From NCBI RefSeq assembly GCF_018603515.1, contig NZ_JACATN010000005.1:186001-250000 (forward strand): a stretch of 64,000 nucleotides of DNA, in the 5' to 3' direction. Positions within the stretch are counted from its first letter, which is position 1. Each line of letters starts with the position of its first letter. A model generated the notes under the pieces. It ran no database searches, had not been told where the DNA came from, and saw only the letters and a program-made list of their open reading frames with translations. A program made the position numbers and the translations under genes. Of the stretch, positions 7,918 to 17,430 are shown piece after piece. This stretch comes from Zobellia barbeyronii. Its GTDB lineage: Bacteria > Bacteroidota > Bacteroidia > Flavobacteriales > Flavobacteriaceae.

Positions 7918-9069
7918 TTACTTCAATCTCTTTTTCCTATTTGTTTCGTAATCTTCAAAAATCATTTCACCCAAACCTTGCAGCCCTGTAAAGAATGCCT
8001 TGCCCTTATTTGCTTCTGTAAAATGCCTAATGAATTGCATCAAATAAGCGTCTTGGGCAATCATAAACGTGGTTATAGGAATATGTAATTTTCTAGCCTG
8101 TCTTGCCATGTTGTAACATTTCTCGACTATATAATCATCCAAACCAACACTATTCTTATAATAAGTACCATCCGGAAGCCTTAAACAACTGGGCTTTCCA
8201 TCGGTAATCATAAAAATCTGCTTATTGGTATTCCGCTTACGACGTAGCATATCCATTGCCAACTGAAGTCCAGCTACAGTATTGGTATGATACGGTCCAA
8301 CCTTTAAGTACGGAAGGTCCTTTATAGGAATAGGCCAAGCGTCATTACCAAAAACCAAAATATCCAAAGTATCCTTTGGATAGCGAGTCGTAATCAACTC
8401 TGCCAATGCCATTGCCACTTTTTTAGCTGGTGTAATCCGATCTTCGCCATACAGAATCATACTGTGGCTAATATCAATCATCAATACAGTGCTCATCTGC
8501 GCTTTATGCTGAGTATCCTCAACCACCAAATCGTCTTCATTTAAAGTGAAGCTACCCATACCATGATTGATTTGAGCATTTTTAAGACTCTCGGTCATTG
8601 AAATGTGCTCCAAACCATCACCATAACGGTATTCTCGCAAATCTCCCGTATGCTCATCTCCTTGTCCGGATTTTCCTGTTTTATGGTTTCCGGAACCACT
8701 CCGTTTAATTTTACCAAAAATCTGATCTAATGCACGTTGGCGAATTAAGCGTTCCATTTTAGCGGTAATAGAAATATTTCCTTTTCCACCATTTTCATCG
8801 CCCTCTTCTCCTTCTCCGCCGGCAGCATTATCATCAAATTCTTCCTGAATGTATCCTTTTGCTTTTAACTCCTCAATAAAATCATCAATCGTATATTCAT
8901 CATCCGTCAGTTCATACTCCTTATCCAATTCACGAAGCCAATCTATGGCCTCGTCAAAATCACCAGAAGTATGGGTTATGAGTTCTTGAAATATATCAAA
9001 AAGTTTATCGAAAGGAGTTTGTCCCGGTGCTTCATATGTTGAAAACCGGAATCCTTTTCTTGTGTTCAT
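7918..9069 (-). CDS. VWA-domain protein, partner of the MoxR-like ATPase
   Basis: A 383-residue cytoplasmic protein from the chosen ATG at 9069. An acidic N-terminal helical region (about 10-100, Glu/Gly-rich near 85-95) precedes a von Willebrand A domain whose MIDAS motif DISHS is at 199-203. Later metal-site elements are a Thr near NTVAG and the TDGKPS segment. It resembles the ChlD/BchD and CoxE/YehP-type partners of MoxR ATPases, which bind Mg2+ and dock onto the AAA ring. Starts at 9114 (ATG, adds MEVLTVLLSNFIFMA) and 9075 (ATG) are possible. I prefer 9069 because MNTRKGFRF begins the soluble domain. It is the first gene of the three-gene operon. Confidence 0.82.
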   Translation of the reverse strand: MNTRKGFRFSTYEAPGQTPFDKLFDIFQELITHTSGDFDEAIDWLRELDKEYELTDDEYTIDDFIEELKAKGYIQEEFDDNAAGGEGEEGDENGGKGNISITAKMERLIRQRALDQIFGKIKRSGSGNHKTGKSGQGDEHTGDLREYRYGDGLEHISMTESLKNAQINHGMGSFTLNEDDLVVEDTQHKAQMSTVLMIDISHSMILYGEDRITPAKKVAMALAELITTRYPKDTLDILVFGNDAWPIPIKDLPYLKVGPYHTNTVAGLQLAMDMLRRKRNTNKQIFMITDGKPSCLRLPDGTYYKNSVGLDDYIVEKCYNMARQARKLHIPITTFMIAQDAYLMQFIRHFTEANKGKAFFTGLQGLGEMIFEDYETNRKKRLK

Positions 9070-9195
9070 AGCCATAAATATAAAATTACTTAATAAAACC
9101 GTTAACACCTCCATTTTTAGGAAATGTTAACGGTTATGGGCTATAAGCATTTACAAAGCATGGCTGCTTTGTTATTTTTTAAGGAGAAGAGTAAA

Positions 9196-10593
9196 TTAAC
9201 TTATAATTCCTAAAGGTGCGGTAGTTTTCCAAGCACCACGGGTAAAATCTGGAAACTCTTGTGGAGCACCGTTAGCTGCTACAGAAGTTTCACTTAGAGG
9301 CGAAACCGCACTCCAAAGACAACCTTCGTAAACATTCTGATCCAAAGGCTCTCCATTTCTTAAACATTCAACAACACGGAATAACATCATAAAATCCATT
9401 CCGCCGTGACCTCCCATTTTTGTAGCTAGGTCTCCTACTCTCTTATATAATGGGTGTTCATATTTTTCATAGATTTTTGCCAAACCATCTCCTTCTGCCC
9501 AGTGGTGGTGATCTTCAGTTGCGCCTTCAACGCCACCTTCTATAGCAACACGGGTTGGGAAACCTGCCAAAGTACCTTTTGTACCTTGAATCATATTATG
9601 ACGGGTATACGGACGTGGACTAGTTTCATCCCATTGTACCATAATAGTACGACCCATTGTGGTTTTTATGATAGAGGTATTGATATCTCCTCCTTTATAA
9701 TCCAATTTATTCCATTTGTGATCAGCAGGAAAGTTCTTTTCCGCATACAATTGGCGGCCTTTTGCAGGAGACGAAAATGAATTAATAAACTTGAAATTAT
9801 CATCTGTACGACCAATGTTCATATACTGCGCAACAGGACCCAAACCGTGTGTTGGATAAAGATTTCCATTTCTATGCGCATAATGTGGCGTTCTCCAAGA
9901 ACCGGTACCACGGTCCACCTCGTTCATTTGAAAACGCAATTCATGAATATACGCCGCTTCCCCATGTAGTAATTCTCCAATAACACCTTCACGACACATA
10001 TTAAGATACAACAACTCATCTCTACCGTAGTTGACGTTCTCCATCATCATACAATGTTTCTGTGTCTTTTCAGAAGTGTCTACAATATCCCACATTTCCT
10101 TTATGGTCAAGGCCAATGGAACTTCTACAAAAGCATGACTTCCGCTATTCATAGCTGCAATGGCCATAGGGGCATGTAATCCCCAAGGAGTAGCAATGAT
10201 AACCGCATCCGGTTTTTGTTCCTCCAGCATTTTTTTCCAATCGTTTTCACTATCGGTATATAGCTTTACTTTTTTATGTCTCTGTCCTTTTCCTGCCTCC
10301 TTACAAACGTCTGCAGACTTTTTGGCCAAATCTTCGTAAAGGTCGGATATAGCAACAACCTCTGTACCTTCTATTGCCGCAATTTGAGCTACATGCCCCG
10401 AACCTCTTGCTCCTACACCTATAAACGCAAAACGCACCTTAACTAATTTAGGAGCTTTAAAAGCACCCATGTATTGTGCCGAATAAGGCCTGTCCGTTCC
10501 TAAAAAATTAGCTTGGGAAACATTTGGAGCCAAAGCTATGCCTGCTCCTACCAATGAAGTTTTTTTTAGGAAATTTCTTCTGTTTGAGTTCAT
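9196..10593 (-). CDS. Gfo/Idh/MocA oxidoreductase, GH109-like, Tat-exported
   Basis: A 465-residue NAD-dependent enzyme. The chosen start (10593) gives a twin-arginine signal, NRRNFLKKTSLVGAGIALAP, typical of GH109-type glycosidases; the longer frame to 10683 adds an implausible extension. A Rossmann domain with FIGVGARGSG follows at about residue 56. The C-terminal domain has PTHGLGPVAQYMNI and MGGHGGMDFMM, characteristic of the GH109 alpha-N-acetylgalactosaminidase group. That group uses NAD in a redox-assisted hydrolysis. Substrate is unknown and many members remain uncharacterised. It is monocistronic and divergent from the DUF1853 gene. Confidence 0.8.
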   Translation of the reverse strand: MNSNRRNFLKKTSLVGAGIALAPNVSQANFLGTDRPYSAQYMGAFKAPKLVKVRFAFIGVGARGSGHVAQIAAIEGTEVVAISDLYEDLAKKSADVCKEAGKGQRHKKVKLYTDSENDWKKMLEEQKPDAVIIATPWGLHAPMAIAAMNSGSHAFVEVPLALTIKEMWDIVDTSEKTQKHCMMMENVNYGRDELLYLNMCREGVIGELLHGEAAYIHELRFQMNEVDRGTGSWRTPHYAHRNGNLYPTHGLGPVAQYMNIGRTDDNFKFINSFSSPAKGRQLYAEKNFPADHKWNKLDYKGGDINTSIIKTTMGRTIMVQWDETSPRPYTRHNMIQGTKGTLAGFPTRVAIEGGVEGATEDHHHWAEGDGLAKIYEKYEHPLYKRVGDLATKMGGHGGMDFMMLFRVVECLRNGEPLDQNVYEGCLWSAVSPLSETSVAANGAPQEFPDFTRGAWKTTAPLGIIS

Positions 10594-10745
10594 CTGTGTT
10601 TTTTTGTGAGTTGTTGTAGAAATGAATCTACAATATAAAGAAGTTTTCGATAATTTAATCATGCCCAGCTCTGGTATTAACAAAGTCTTACGAAGTAATG
10701 GTTATTTTTTTGACAGAAGATTAAGAGAACATATCTTCGTGAAAG

Positions 10746-11552
10746 ATGATAAAAGAACAGTGTTTTGGTTTTTTAAGTACACCTGCTTTGTGGACAGGTG
10801 AAGAATTTGGAATAAATCAATTTGTTTTCCCAGAGGTAAACTTAAATAGATTTCTACCAAAACCCATTTCCAAAAAACTACGTTTAGGTCATCAAATGGA
10901 ACATGTATTTACTCAGTTATTAATTAGAAATAACACCTACGACCTTATTCTCCATAACCAGCCTGTTAAAGATGAAAACCGGACCATTGGTGAAATAGAC
11001 TTTATTCTGAAACACCGAGAAACAGAAAAACTGATACATGTTGAGCTGACGTACAAATTCTATATTATAGACCCGACTATATCCGAACCTATACACCGAC
11101 TAATTGGGCCGAACCGTAAAGATATGTTCTTTACAAAAATGGAAAAAATAAGGAACAAGCAGTTTCCCCTTTTACATTCTAAAAATGGGATTAAAACTTT
11201 AGAAGAAAGACAAATAAACCACGAAGAAATTGAGCATCAAGCTTGCTTTAAAGCACAGCTCTATATGCCATATACTAATGCTGATGTAGACATTACACCT
11301 TTAAATAAGAACTGTGTTTATGGATATTGGTTAAAGTTTGAGGCTTTTGAGAAAGACGATTTTAAAAACCACCAATATTATATTCCAAGTAAATCAGAAT
11401 GGGTAATTCCACCTCATAAAAAAGTACGTTGGTCCTCACATTTTGAAACTTTAATGGAAGTGAATCTCCATACTTTAAACCAGAATGCTCCCATGCTCTG
11501 GATGAAAAAATCAGATACCGAGTTTCAGAAATTTTTCGTGGTTTGGTGGTAG
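10746..11552 (+). CDS. DUF1853 family protein
   Basis: A 268-residue cytoplasmic protein without signal peptide or membrane helix. It fits the DUF1853 family in length and in the conserved block EIDFIL...HVELTYKF (about residues 79-103). An acid-to-beta-strand pattern of Asp, Glu and Lys there recalls PD-(D/E)xK nuclease folds, an inference from spacing only. It stands alone, divergent from the GH109-like gene and convergent with the DUF4249 gene. No function is assigned. Confidence 0.7.
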   Translation: MIKEQCFGFLSTPALWTGEEFGINQFVFPEVNLNRFLPKPISKKLRLGHQMEHVFTQLLIRNNTYDLILHNQPVKDENRTIGEIDFILKHRETEKLIHVELTYKFYIIDPTISEPIHRLIGPNRKDMFFTKMEKIRNKQFPLLHSKNGIKTLEERQINHEEIEHQACFKAQLYMPYTNADVDITPLNKNCVYGYWLKFEAFEKDDFKNHQYYIPSKSEWVIPPHKKVRWSSHFETLMEVNLHTLNQNAPMLWMKKSDTEFQKFFVVWW

Positions 11553-11565
11553 ATTATTAGTAAGT

Positions 11566-11675
11566 TTTTAGTATAGAGTACTGAGCAGAAAGTCTTTGAT
11601 AGCTATGTCTAGTTTTACAGACCGCATTTGTTATTCCTTCACTAACTACTAAATACTCTGTACTAAATACTAAAC
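11566..11675. repeat. Imperfect inverted repeat between convergent genes
   Basis: TTAGTATAGAGTACTGAG (near 11568-11585) pairs with GTACTAAATACTAA and flanking bases (about 11655-11673) on the opposite strand with roughly 15 of 18 matches, around a 70-base centre. The right arm also contains the direct repeat ACTAAATACT. It may act as a weak bidirectional terminator for the DUF1853 and DUF4249 genes. Confidence 0.35.
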
Positions 11676-11681
11676 GCAGTC

Positions 11682-12527
11682 TTACTCAAACGTATAACTT
11701 GTTTTATTCACTTCTGTTAGCCTAAAGTATCCGTGTGCGTAATTATCTGGATTTGTCAGGTTTATGCAGTTTCCTTTTACAGCAACTGGGGTGGCAGAAA
11801 AAATACCAACACCACCTATTTGATCTATTAAAATATCCATATAACCATAATAGGCTTCTGAAATACCATACATTTCTATGGTTACCACATCTCCAGGAGC
11901 AAGAGCTTCTATTTTATCTGTGTCTTCATCTTCTTCAATTTCATACCACCAGTCTAGTTCGTTTCCATTTACAAATTCATCGTCACCTACCTCAAATTCT
12001 GGCAGTAAATCTCCTTGCTTTTGGAATTTAAAAAGATAAAAGTTATCCTCGTCTTCGGGATCTGTAAATTCTACATGTAGCTCCAGTTCCTCATCATCAA
12101 AACCATCCTCAAGTCCTTGGTATAAATCTGTGATTTCCGTAACCGTCATCATAGTTTCATTTGCAGAATAGGTTTCTCCGTTATGTATAACTGTAAGTGT
12201 GTATGATTCATTTAATACAGGTACAAATTCAGAAGTAGTGTATTCACCATTATTCTGATCTATAAAGATAAATTCCGCACCGCTTACATCATTAGTTACA
12301 GAAACAGATGCGCCCGTAACAGCTGTGTTACTAGTGGTGTCAAAAAACTCGGTAGATGTACTCAACTTTACAATCTGTTCGTTTCCGGTAGTACCTTTCT
12401 CCCAATCTAATGAAGCTTGAATTACTAGTCGGGATTGTCCTTCTTGTACCTCCACATCAATCACATCACTACAAGAAGTGATTGAAACGAACAAGAGAAG
12501 TACGATGGATTTTATATAGTTGTACAT
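11682..12527 (-). CDS. DUF4249 outer-membrane lipoprotein
   Basis: A 281-residue lipoprotein with lipobox SITSC (Cys19). The beta-rich body has an early immunoglobulin-like carrier part (about 30-130), a very acidic middle stretch (DGFDDEELELHVEFTDPEDEDN and nearby) and a C-terminus without helices. DUF4249 genes regularly follow TonB-dependent receptor genes in Bacteroidota and are thought to work with them at the surface, by analogy with SusD. Here it starts 5 bp after the receptor stop. Both depend on the ECF-type promoter at 14981-15006. The ligand is unknown; neighbouring genes give no hint of a polysaccharide substrate. Confidence 0.85.
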   Translation of the reverse strand: MYNYIKSIVLLLFVSITSCSDVIDVEVQEGQSRLVIQASLDWEKGTTGNEQIVKLSTSTEFFDTTSNTAVTGASVSVTNDVSGAEFIFIDQNNGEYTTSEFVPVLNESYTLTVIHNGETYSANETMMTVTEITDLYQGLEDGFDDEELELHVEFTDPEDEDNFYLFKFQKQGDLLPEFEVGDDEFVNGNELDWWYEIEEDEDTDKIEALAPGDVVTIEMYGISEAYYGYMDILIDQIGGVGIFSATPVAVKGNCINLTNPDNYAHGYFRLTEVNKTSYTFE

Positions 12528-12532
12528 TTTTT

Positions 12533-14941
12533 TTAAAATTTAAAGTTATAGGTTAACGAAGGGACGATTCCAAAAATGGCAGTTCTAGTAGCTTCATTAG
12601 CTCCCGTTTCTAAATTCTGTCCAAAGGAAATAGATGCTGCATTCTTACGGTTATAGGCGTTATAAATACCTAATACCCACTCTCCTTTAAAACGCCTCTC
12701 TGGTTTACGATTCGGTTTATAATTAACCGATAAATCTAAACGGTGATAGGAAGGCAAACGGTCTGAATTCCTATCAGCATAACTGGCTACAGAAATTCCT
12801 TCGTATTCATATTGGCCATTTGGGTAAGTAACCGGTCTACCGGTTTGAAAAACAAGATTGGCACCAAAGCTTAATTTATCATTCAACTTATAAGCCCCTG
12901 AAATAGAAATATCATGTGTTCTATCATAGGGTGTATTGTACCAGTCACCATCATTAATACCTAAACCACCTGCATTTCCGCCAGGAGTTCGTTGTTCAGA
13001 TTTTGACAAGGTATATGCAATCCATCCCGTAAAATCACCTTCATTTTTACGTAATAAAAGTTCAAGACCATAAGCTCTAGATTCTCCATTTAAAATCTCC
13101 GTTTCTATAGTGTTTTGTCCTATTAAATCAGACCCATCAATATAATCGATTCTATTATCGGTGTTTTTGAAGTAGACTTCCGCCTCCATAGAATATGCCT
13201 TATCCTTGAAGTTTCTAAAATATCCCAATGCATATTGATTTGATAATTGTGGCTTAACATATTGTCCACTAGGTGCCCAAACATCTAATGGTGTAGCCGA
13301 AGAAGTATTCGATAGCAAATGAATGTATTGGGCAACTCTTGAAAATCCTACTTTTAAAGATGAATCATCATTTAAAACATAAGCCAGCGAAGCTCTAGGT
13401 TCAAAATTTCCAAACTTCTCTATAACATCTCCTTTATCATAATTTGTCTCCCCTACTTCAGTTCCTCTCTCATAAATACCTAAAACCGAATTGTATACCA
13501 CAGGTTGATTATTGGCATACTCTACCATGGCTTGTCCTCCAAATCTAGTAAACCCACTATAACGCAAACCGTATTGGGCTGTTAAATTATCCGTTAGCTT
13601 ATGTTCAGCATTTATATATACACCACTTTCTAGCGCTTTCTTACTGTCTAAAATAAATGAGTTAACAGATGAAGTCTCAGAAGTAGGACGAATTTCCCCT
13701 GGATCAAAATCATAATAAATTCCACTGGCACCAAAGTCTAACTTGAACTTATCACTGAAGTAGTATTTAAAATCATATTTCAGATTATAATTTGTGATTG
13801 AAGAAACCCAATCAAACTCTGCCGTGGTAATACCTAAATCATAATCATACTTACTATAAACTACGGATAGGTTTGAAAAGAGTCTGTTATTGAATATATG
13901 GTTCCAACGTAAATTCCCCGTTGAATTTCCGTAACTACTCGTGAAATTCTCACCTAACTCAAAAGCATCCCTACCGAAATAACCCGAAAGATATAACCTG
14001 TTATTCGCATTAATCTTATAATTGGTTTTTAAGTTTAAATCGTAGAAGCTAACGCTATTGTCCTCGCCAGCAGCTTTTAATAATAAGTCTGCATATGATC
14101 GTCTCCCTGCTATTAAGAACGACCCCTTTTCTTTGAACAAAGGACCTTCAAGTGCAAGACGACTAGAAATTATACCAATCCCTCCTGTTGCTGCAAACTG
14201 CTTACTATTTCCATCTTTTTGACGCACATCTAATACAGAAGAAACTCTACCACCATAGCGTGCCGGAATACCACCTTTGTATAATTTCACATCTTTAATA
14301 GCATCGGCATTAAATACGGAGAAGAAACCAAACATGTGAGATGTGTTATAAATAATAGCCTCATCTAACAATACCAAGTTTTGATCACCCGCACCACCTC
14401 TTACATGAAAACCTCCTGTACCTTCGCCATTATTTGTAACACCCGGAAGCATTTGTAACGACTTTAGAATATCTACCTCACCCAAAACCACGGGCATTTG
14501 TTTTACGGTTGCTATATTCATTTTAGCAACACTCATTTCCGGCTTTCGTAAGATGGCCCTTTCCGGCTCATCTGCGCTAACCACAACTTCTTCTAACTCG
14601 GTTGAAAATTCTGAAATCTCAAAATCGAACTTTTGATCTTTATCCAAGGTAATTTCCTGATACTTTTCGGAATATCCCATATAGGAAATAAGCAAGCGAT
14701 AGTTCCCTTCAGGAGCTGTAATGGAGTAGAATCCGTATTCATTAGTGACCACTCCAATAGAAGTTCCTTCCAAAAAAACGGAAGCCCCAAAAAGGGTTTC
14801 ACCATTTGCTGCATCACTTACTTTACCACTAACAGTATAGTTTTCTTGCGCAATGCTTACCGCACTAACCAGCAAAAATAGCAAGCTTAACATGGCCGTA
14901 AACCATTGTTGTGAAGTACTATTAATTACATTTTTTGTCAT
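12533..14941 (-). CDS. TonB-dependent receptor with carboxypeptidase-regulatory-like domain
   Basis: An outer-membrane transporter of 802 residues from the ATG at 14941; the frame extends to 15007 but would cross the promoter. A signal peptide (WFTAMLSLLFLLVSAVSIAQ) precedes a CarboxypepD_reg-like beta-sandwich (about 35-115), a plug domain (about 125-240, with LVLLDEAIIYN) and a 22-strand barrel ending in the aromatic terminus YNFKF. There is no STN signalling domain, so it is not a classic FecA-type receptor although an ECF sigma gene is divergent. Substrate is unknown. It is cotranscribed with the DUF4249 gene. Confidence 0.88.
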   Translation of the reverse strand: MTKNVINSTSQQWFTAMLSLLFLLVSAVSIAQENYTVSGKVSDAANGETLFGASVFLEGTSIGVVTNEYGFYSITAPEGNYRLLISYMGYSEKYQEITLDKDQKFDFEISEFSTELEEVVVSADEPERAILRKPEMSVAKMNIATVKQMPVVLGEVDILKSLQMLPGVTNNGEGTGGFHVRGGAGDQNLVLLDEAIIYNTSHMFGFFSVFNADAIKDVKLYKGGIPARYGGRVSSVLDVRQKDGNSKQFAATGGIGIISSRLALEGPLFKEKGSFLIAGRRSYADLLLKAAGEDNSVSFYDLNLKTNYKINANNRLYLSGYFGRDAFELGENFTSSYGNSTGNLRWNHIFNNRLFSNLSVVYSKYDYDLGITTAEFDWVSSITNYNLKYDFKYYFSDKFKLDFGASGIYYDFDPGEIRPTSETSSVNSFILDSKKALESGVYINAEHKLTDNLTAQYGLRYSGFTRFGGQAMVEYANNQPVVYNSVLGIYERGTEVGETNYDKGDVIEKFGNFEPRASLAYVLNDDSSLKVGFSRVAQYIHLLSNTSSATPLDVWAPSGQYVKPQLSNQYALGYFRNFKDKAYSMEAEVYFKNTDNRIDYIDGSDLIGQNTIETEILNGESRAYGLELLLRKNEGDFTGWIAYTLSKSEQRTPGGNAGGLGINDGDWYNTPYDRTHDISISGAYKLNDKLSFGANLVFQTGRPVTYPNGQYEYEGISVASYADRNSDRLPSYHRLDLSVNYKPNRKPERRFKGEWVLGIYNAYNRKNAASISFGQNLETGANEATRTAIFGIVPSLTYNFKF

Positions 14942-14980
14942 TTTATTTATTTTGATTTTTGATTGATGAACACCTCTATG

Positions 14981-15006
14981 GACAACAAAAAATAAAGAAG
15001 GTTGCA
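14981..15006 (-). promoter_or_regulatory. ECF-sigma promoter of the TonB receptor operon
   Basis: On the minus strand TGCAACC (15006-15000), a 16-bp spacer and GTC (14983-14981) have the same layout as two other sites at 15115 and 18444. The element replaces the housekeeping TTTG/TAnnTTTG pattern, which is absent here. The site lies 40 bp upstream of the start codon. Confidence 0.7.
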
Positions 15007-15114
15007 CGCCTTTTTAATTTTTATTAAAATACTAAAACAACGAAGCTAATAAATCATAAAAAGATAAGTACTATAATATATGTATACCTTAGTATTAAAA
15101 TAATTCTCCCCATA

Positions 15115-15140
15115 TGCAACCCTCGCAACTTTTGCTTGTC
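15115..15140 (+). promoter_or_regulatory. ECF-sigma promoter of the sigma factor operon
   Basis: TGCAACC (15115-15121), 16 bp, then GTC (15138-15140). It matches the divergent receptor promoter exactly in both boxes and spacing, which implies autoregulation of the sigma gene starting at 15189. Confidence 0.7.
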
Positions 15141-15188
15141 TTTGTTAATGAAATGTAATTTAGAGTAGAATCAACCCTCTTAAATTAA

Positions 15189-15731
15189 TTGGAAACCGAA
15201 ATCCGTTTTACGCATAAGTCCCTTGTTGAAAGTAGCAAGTCTGGCGATAGGAACTCACAGCACCAACTGTATGAGCTCTACGTAGATGCTATGTACAATA
15301 TTGGGATGCGTTTTTTAGGAATTAAGGAAGATGCAGAAGATATTGTGCAAGACAGCTTTGTAGATGCTTTTAAAAACCTGCACAATTTTAAATATGAATC
15401 AACCTTTGGTTCTTGGCTTAAACGGATTGTAATCAACAAAAGCATTAATCATTTAAAAGTGAAACGACTACCACTTGCTGCGATGGAAGACCATGAATAT
15501 CATCTTACAGAAGAGCAAAGTTACGAGCCGGTAGACGCGATGGATATAGAGAAGATAAAACGAGGTATTGAGAAACTTCCTTTGGGTTATAAAAACATAA
15601 TTAACCTGTATTTGCTGGAAGGCTATGACCACATGGAAATTGGAGAAGTGATGGGTATATCCGTATCAACTTCCAAATCTCAATACCACAGAGCAAAAAA
15701 GAAACTGGTTGAAATTATAAAGACGTTATAA
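15189..15731 (+). CDS. ECF-type RNA polymerase sigma factor
   Basis: A 180-residue sigma-70 family factor. Region 2 (about 20-85) contains the DAEDIVQDSFVDAF helix for core and -10 binding; region 4 (about 125-175) contains the GISVSTSKSQYHRAKKKL helix-turn-helix for -35 recognition. The start is a TTG at 15189; no ATG gives an intact region 2. The stop overlaps the next start by one base (TAATG), so translation is coupled to the putative anti-sigma gene. It likely recognises the TGCAAC[C/T]-N16-GTC promoters at 14981, 15115 and 18444, including its own. Confidence 0.88.
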   Translation: METEIRFTHKSLVESSKSGDRNSQHQLYELYVDAMYNIGMRFLGIKEDAEDIVQDSFVDAFKNLHNFKYESTFGSWLKRIVINKSINHLKVKRLPLAAMEDHEYHLTEEQSYEPVDAMDIEKIKRGIEKLPLGYKNIINLYLLEGYDHMEIGEVMGISVSTSKSQYHRAKKKLVEIIKTL

Positions 15732-16270
15732 TGGACAATTTTGAAAAACATATCAGAAAAAACAAAGCACAGTTTGATGGCCAAAAAGCCGATCGCGTTA
15801 AGCTTTGGGCAAATATTGAGGCTAAGTTAGACCCGCCAAAACAAAAAGTGATACCGCTGTGGAAATCACCCATGTTGCGCATAGCTGCAACCGTACTAAT
15901 TGTTTTAGGTATTTCAAGACTACTAGGTGTTTCTTTCTTAAGTAACTCGGATAGCGAAAACTCTTTTGTATCCAGAGAATTACAGGATATAGATATGCAT
16001 TACCAAGGTCTGGTTTCTTACCAAGTACAACTGGTACAAAAAAATGAAAGCCTGTCCGATGCGGATAAAGCTGAGTTTCTATCCTTCATGGATGAACTAG
16101 ATGTGGAGTATGAACAATTGCGACTAGAAATGCAGAATAATCTAGATAATGATTTGGTGCTTGAAGCCATTGTTTCCAATTATAGAAAGCGCATAGAACT
16201 TATAGAAAACCTTTTGCGACAACTGAACAAATCAAAATTAAAAGATGACGATTATGGATATACTTTATAA
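15731..16270 (+). CDS. Putative anti-sigma factor, single-pass membrane protein
   Basis: A 179-residue protein with a cytoplasmic N-terminal domain (about 1-45), one transmembrane helix (about 49-67, MLRIAATVLIVLGISRLLGV) and a helical, acidic extracytoplasmic domain (about 75-165). No named family is recognised. Position and coupling to the sigma gene, plus the topology, make it the probable anti-sigma factor. It overlaps the next gene by 17-26 bp, depending on the start chosen there. Confidence 0.65.
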   Translation: MDNFEKHIRKNKAQFDGQKADRVKLWANIEAKLDPPKQKVIPLWKSPMLRIAATVLIVLGISRLLGVSFLSNSDSENSFVSRELQDIDMHYQGLVSYQVQLVQKNESLSDADKAEFLSFMDELDVEYEQLRLEMQNNLDNDLVLEAIVSNYRKRIELIENLLRQLNKSKLKDDDYGYTL

Positions 16271-17342
16271 AAAACTGCTCCTATTTGCTGCGGCAATGGT
16301 CTTTGGCCTTCCGGTCATGGCGCAGGAAAAGGTGTCTAAAAAAGTTACCAAGACCTACGAGTTCACTAATGCTGGCGAACTTCATTTAGACAACAAATAT
16401 GGTAACATAAATATATATGGCTGGTCTAAAGACGAGGTGTCCATTACGGTGAACATTACCGTTACACATAAGAAAAAAGACAATGCCAAAGAACTTTTAG
16501 AGCGTATACGCCCTGTTCTTCGTGAAAGCGAAAACTTTATATCTGTTAGTTACGAGATTGGAGAAAATAGTTCCGGCTTCTTTTCTAATCTTTTTGAAAA
16601 AGCGAATCCTTTTGATTTTGACCGAAGTAATGTTCAAATAGATTATAAAGTGTACATGCCCGAAAAAGCGGAACTAGAAATTCTCAACAAATTTGGTCAT
16701 GTTTTTATTGAAGGTTGGCAAGGGGTGCTAGAAGCCGATGTGCAACATGGCGATATGTGGATAAATGAAAATCTGAACAAAGCCGACATTACTCTAAAAT
16801 ATGGAAAGTTAAGAGCCAAAAACATCAATTACGGTAATTTAGATTTAAAAAATGGTGGTTTGGATATGGACGATTCAAGTACCATGCGTCTGAACAGCAG
16901 TGGTAGTGATATAGATATGCATATGGTTGGTTCCTTAGAGTTTTATTCCAACAAAGATGAAGTTGATTTAGAAGAAGTAAGCACACTCTACGGCGTATTA
17001 AAATTCAGTAATATTCAATTGCGAAGATTAGCAAAAGATATAGATTTGATTTTAAAAGTATCAGATTTTACAGTAGACCATATTCAAACTCCAAACGCAA
17101 ATATTGCTATTGAACAGGAGTCTTCCGAGGTTAGCCTTAATATCTCAGGTTTTCCACACGAATTTAATGCTGTGCTAGAAGAAGGTCTTGTACGGCTACC
17201 TAAAACGTTTCATGATGTAGATTCGAAAATGCTGGATAAAGGGAAAAAACTTCGTGAAATAAAAGCGACTTACGGTAAAAAGTCCCAAGGTCATATTTCT
17301 ATTACCGGTAAAAAGGGTGTGGTTTTACTGAAAGAGTTGTAA
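16254..17342 (+). CDS. DUF4097-like surface protein of the ECF operon
   Basis: A secreted protein of 362 residues with a signal peptide (LLLFAAAMVFGLPVMAQ). Short repeated beta-strands follow (GELHLDNKYGNINIYGW, LEILNKFGHVFIEGW, ADITLKYGKLRAKNINYGN), as in DUF4097/DUF2807 putative adhesins with a one-sided beta-roll. The start could also be the ATG at 16245. It overlaps the previous gene and is probably translated from the same transcript. A DUF2807 protein in the other ECF-driven operon (19414) has the same architecture, suggesting one envelope stress or adhesion response. Molecular function unknown. Confidence 0.72.
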   Translation: MDILYKKLLLFAAAMVFGLPVMAQEKVSKKVTKTYEFTNAGELHLDNKYGNINIYGWSKDEVSITVNITVTHKKKDNAKELLERIRPVLRESENFISVSYEIGENSSGFFSNLFEKANPFDFDRSNVQIDYKVYMPEKAELEILNKFGHVFIEGWQGVLEADVQHGDMWINENLNKADITLKYGKLRAKNINYGNLDLKNGGLDMDDSSTMRLNSSGSDIDMHMVGSLEFYSNKDEVDLEEVSTLYGVLKFSNIQLRRLAKDIDLILKVSDFTVDHIQTPNANIAIEQESSEVSLNISGFPHEFNAVLEEGLVRLPKTFHDVDSKMLDKGKKLREIKATYGKKSQGHISITGKKGVVLLKEL

Positions 17343-17377
17343 TCACAAATATTTAGTCTATTAGAGTCTAAAGCATA

Positions 17378-17417
17378 AAAAATCGATTGGTTTCAAATAG
17401 AAACCAATCGATTTTTT
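17378..17417. terminator. Bidirectional intrinsic terminator
   Basis: A 17-bp near-perfect stem built on ATCGATTGGTTTC/GAAACCAATCGAT closes a five-base loop (17395-17399), with A- and T-tracts on the outside. It separates the ECF operon from the convergent VOC gene. Confidence 0.92.
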
Positions 17418-17430
17418 TATACATCTTTTT

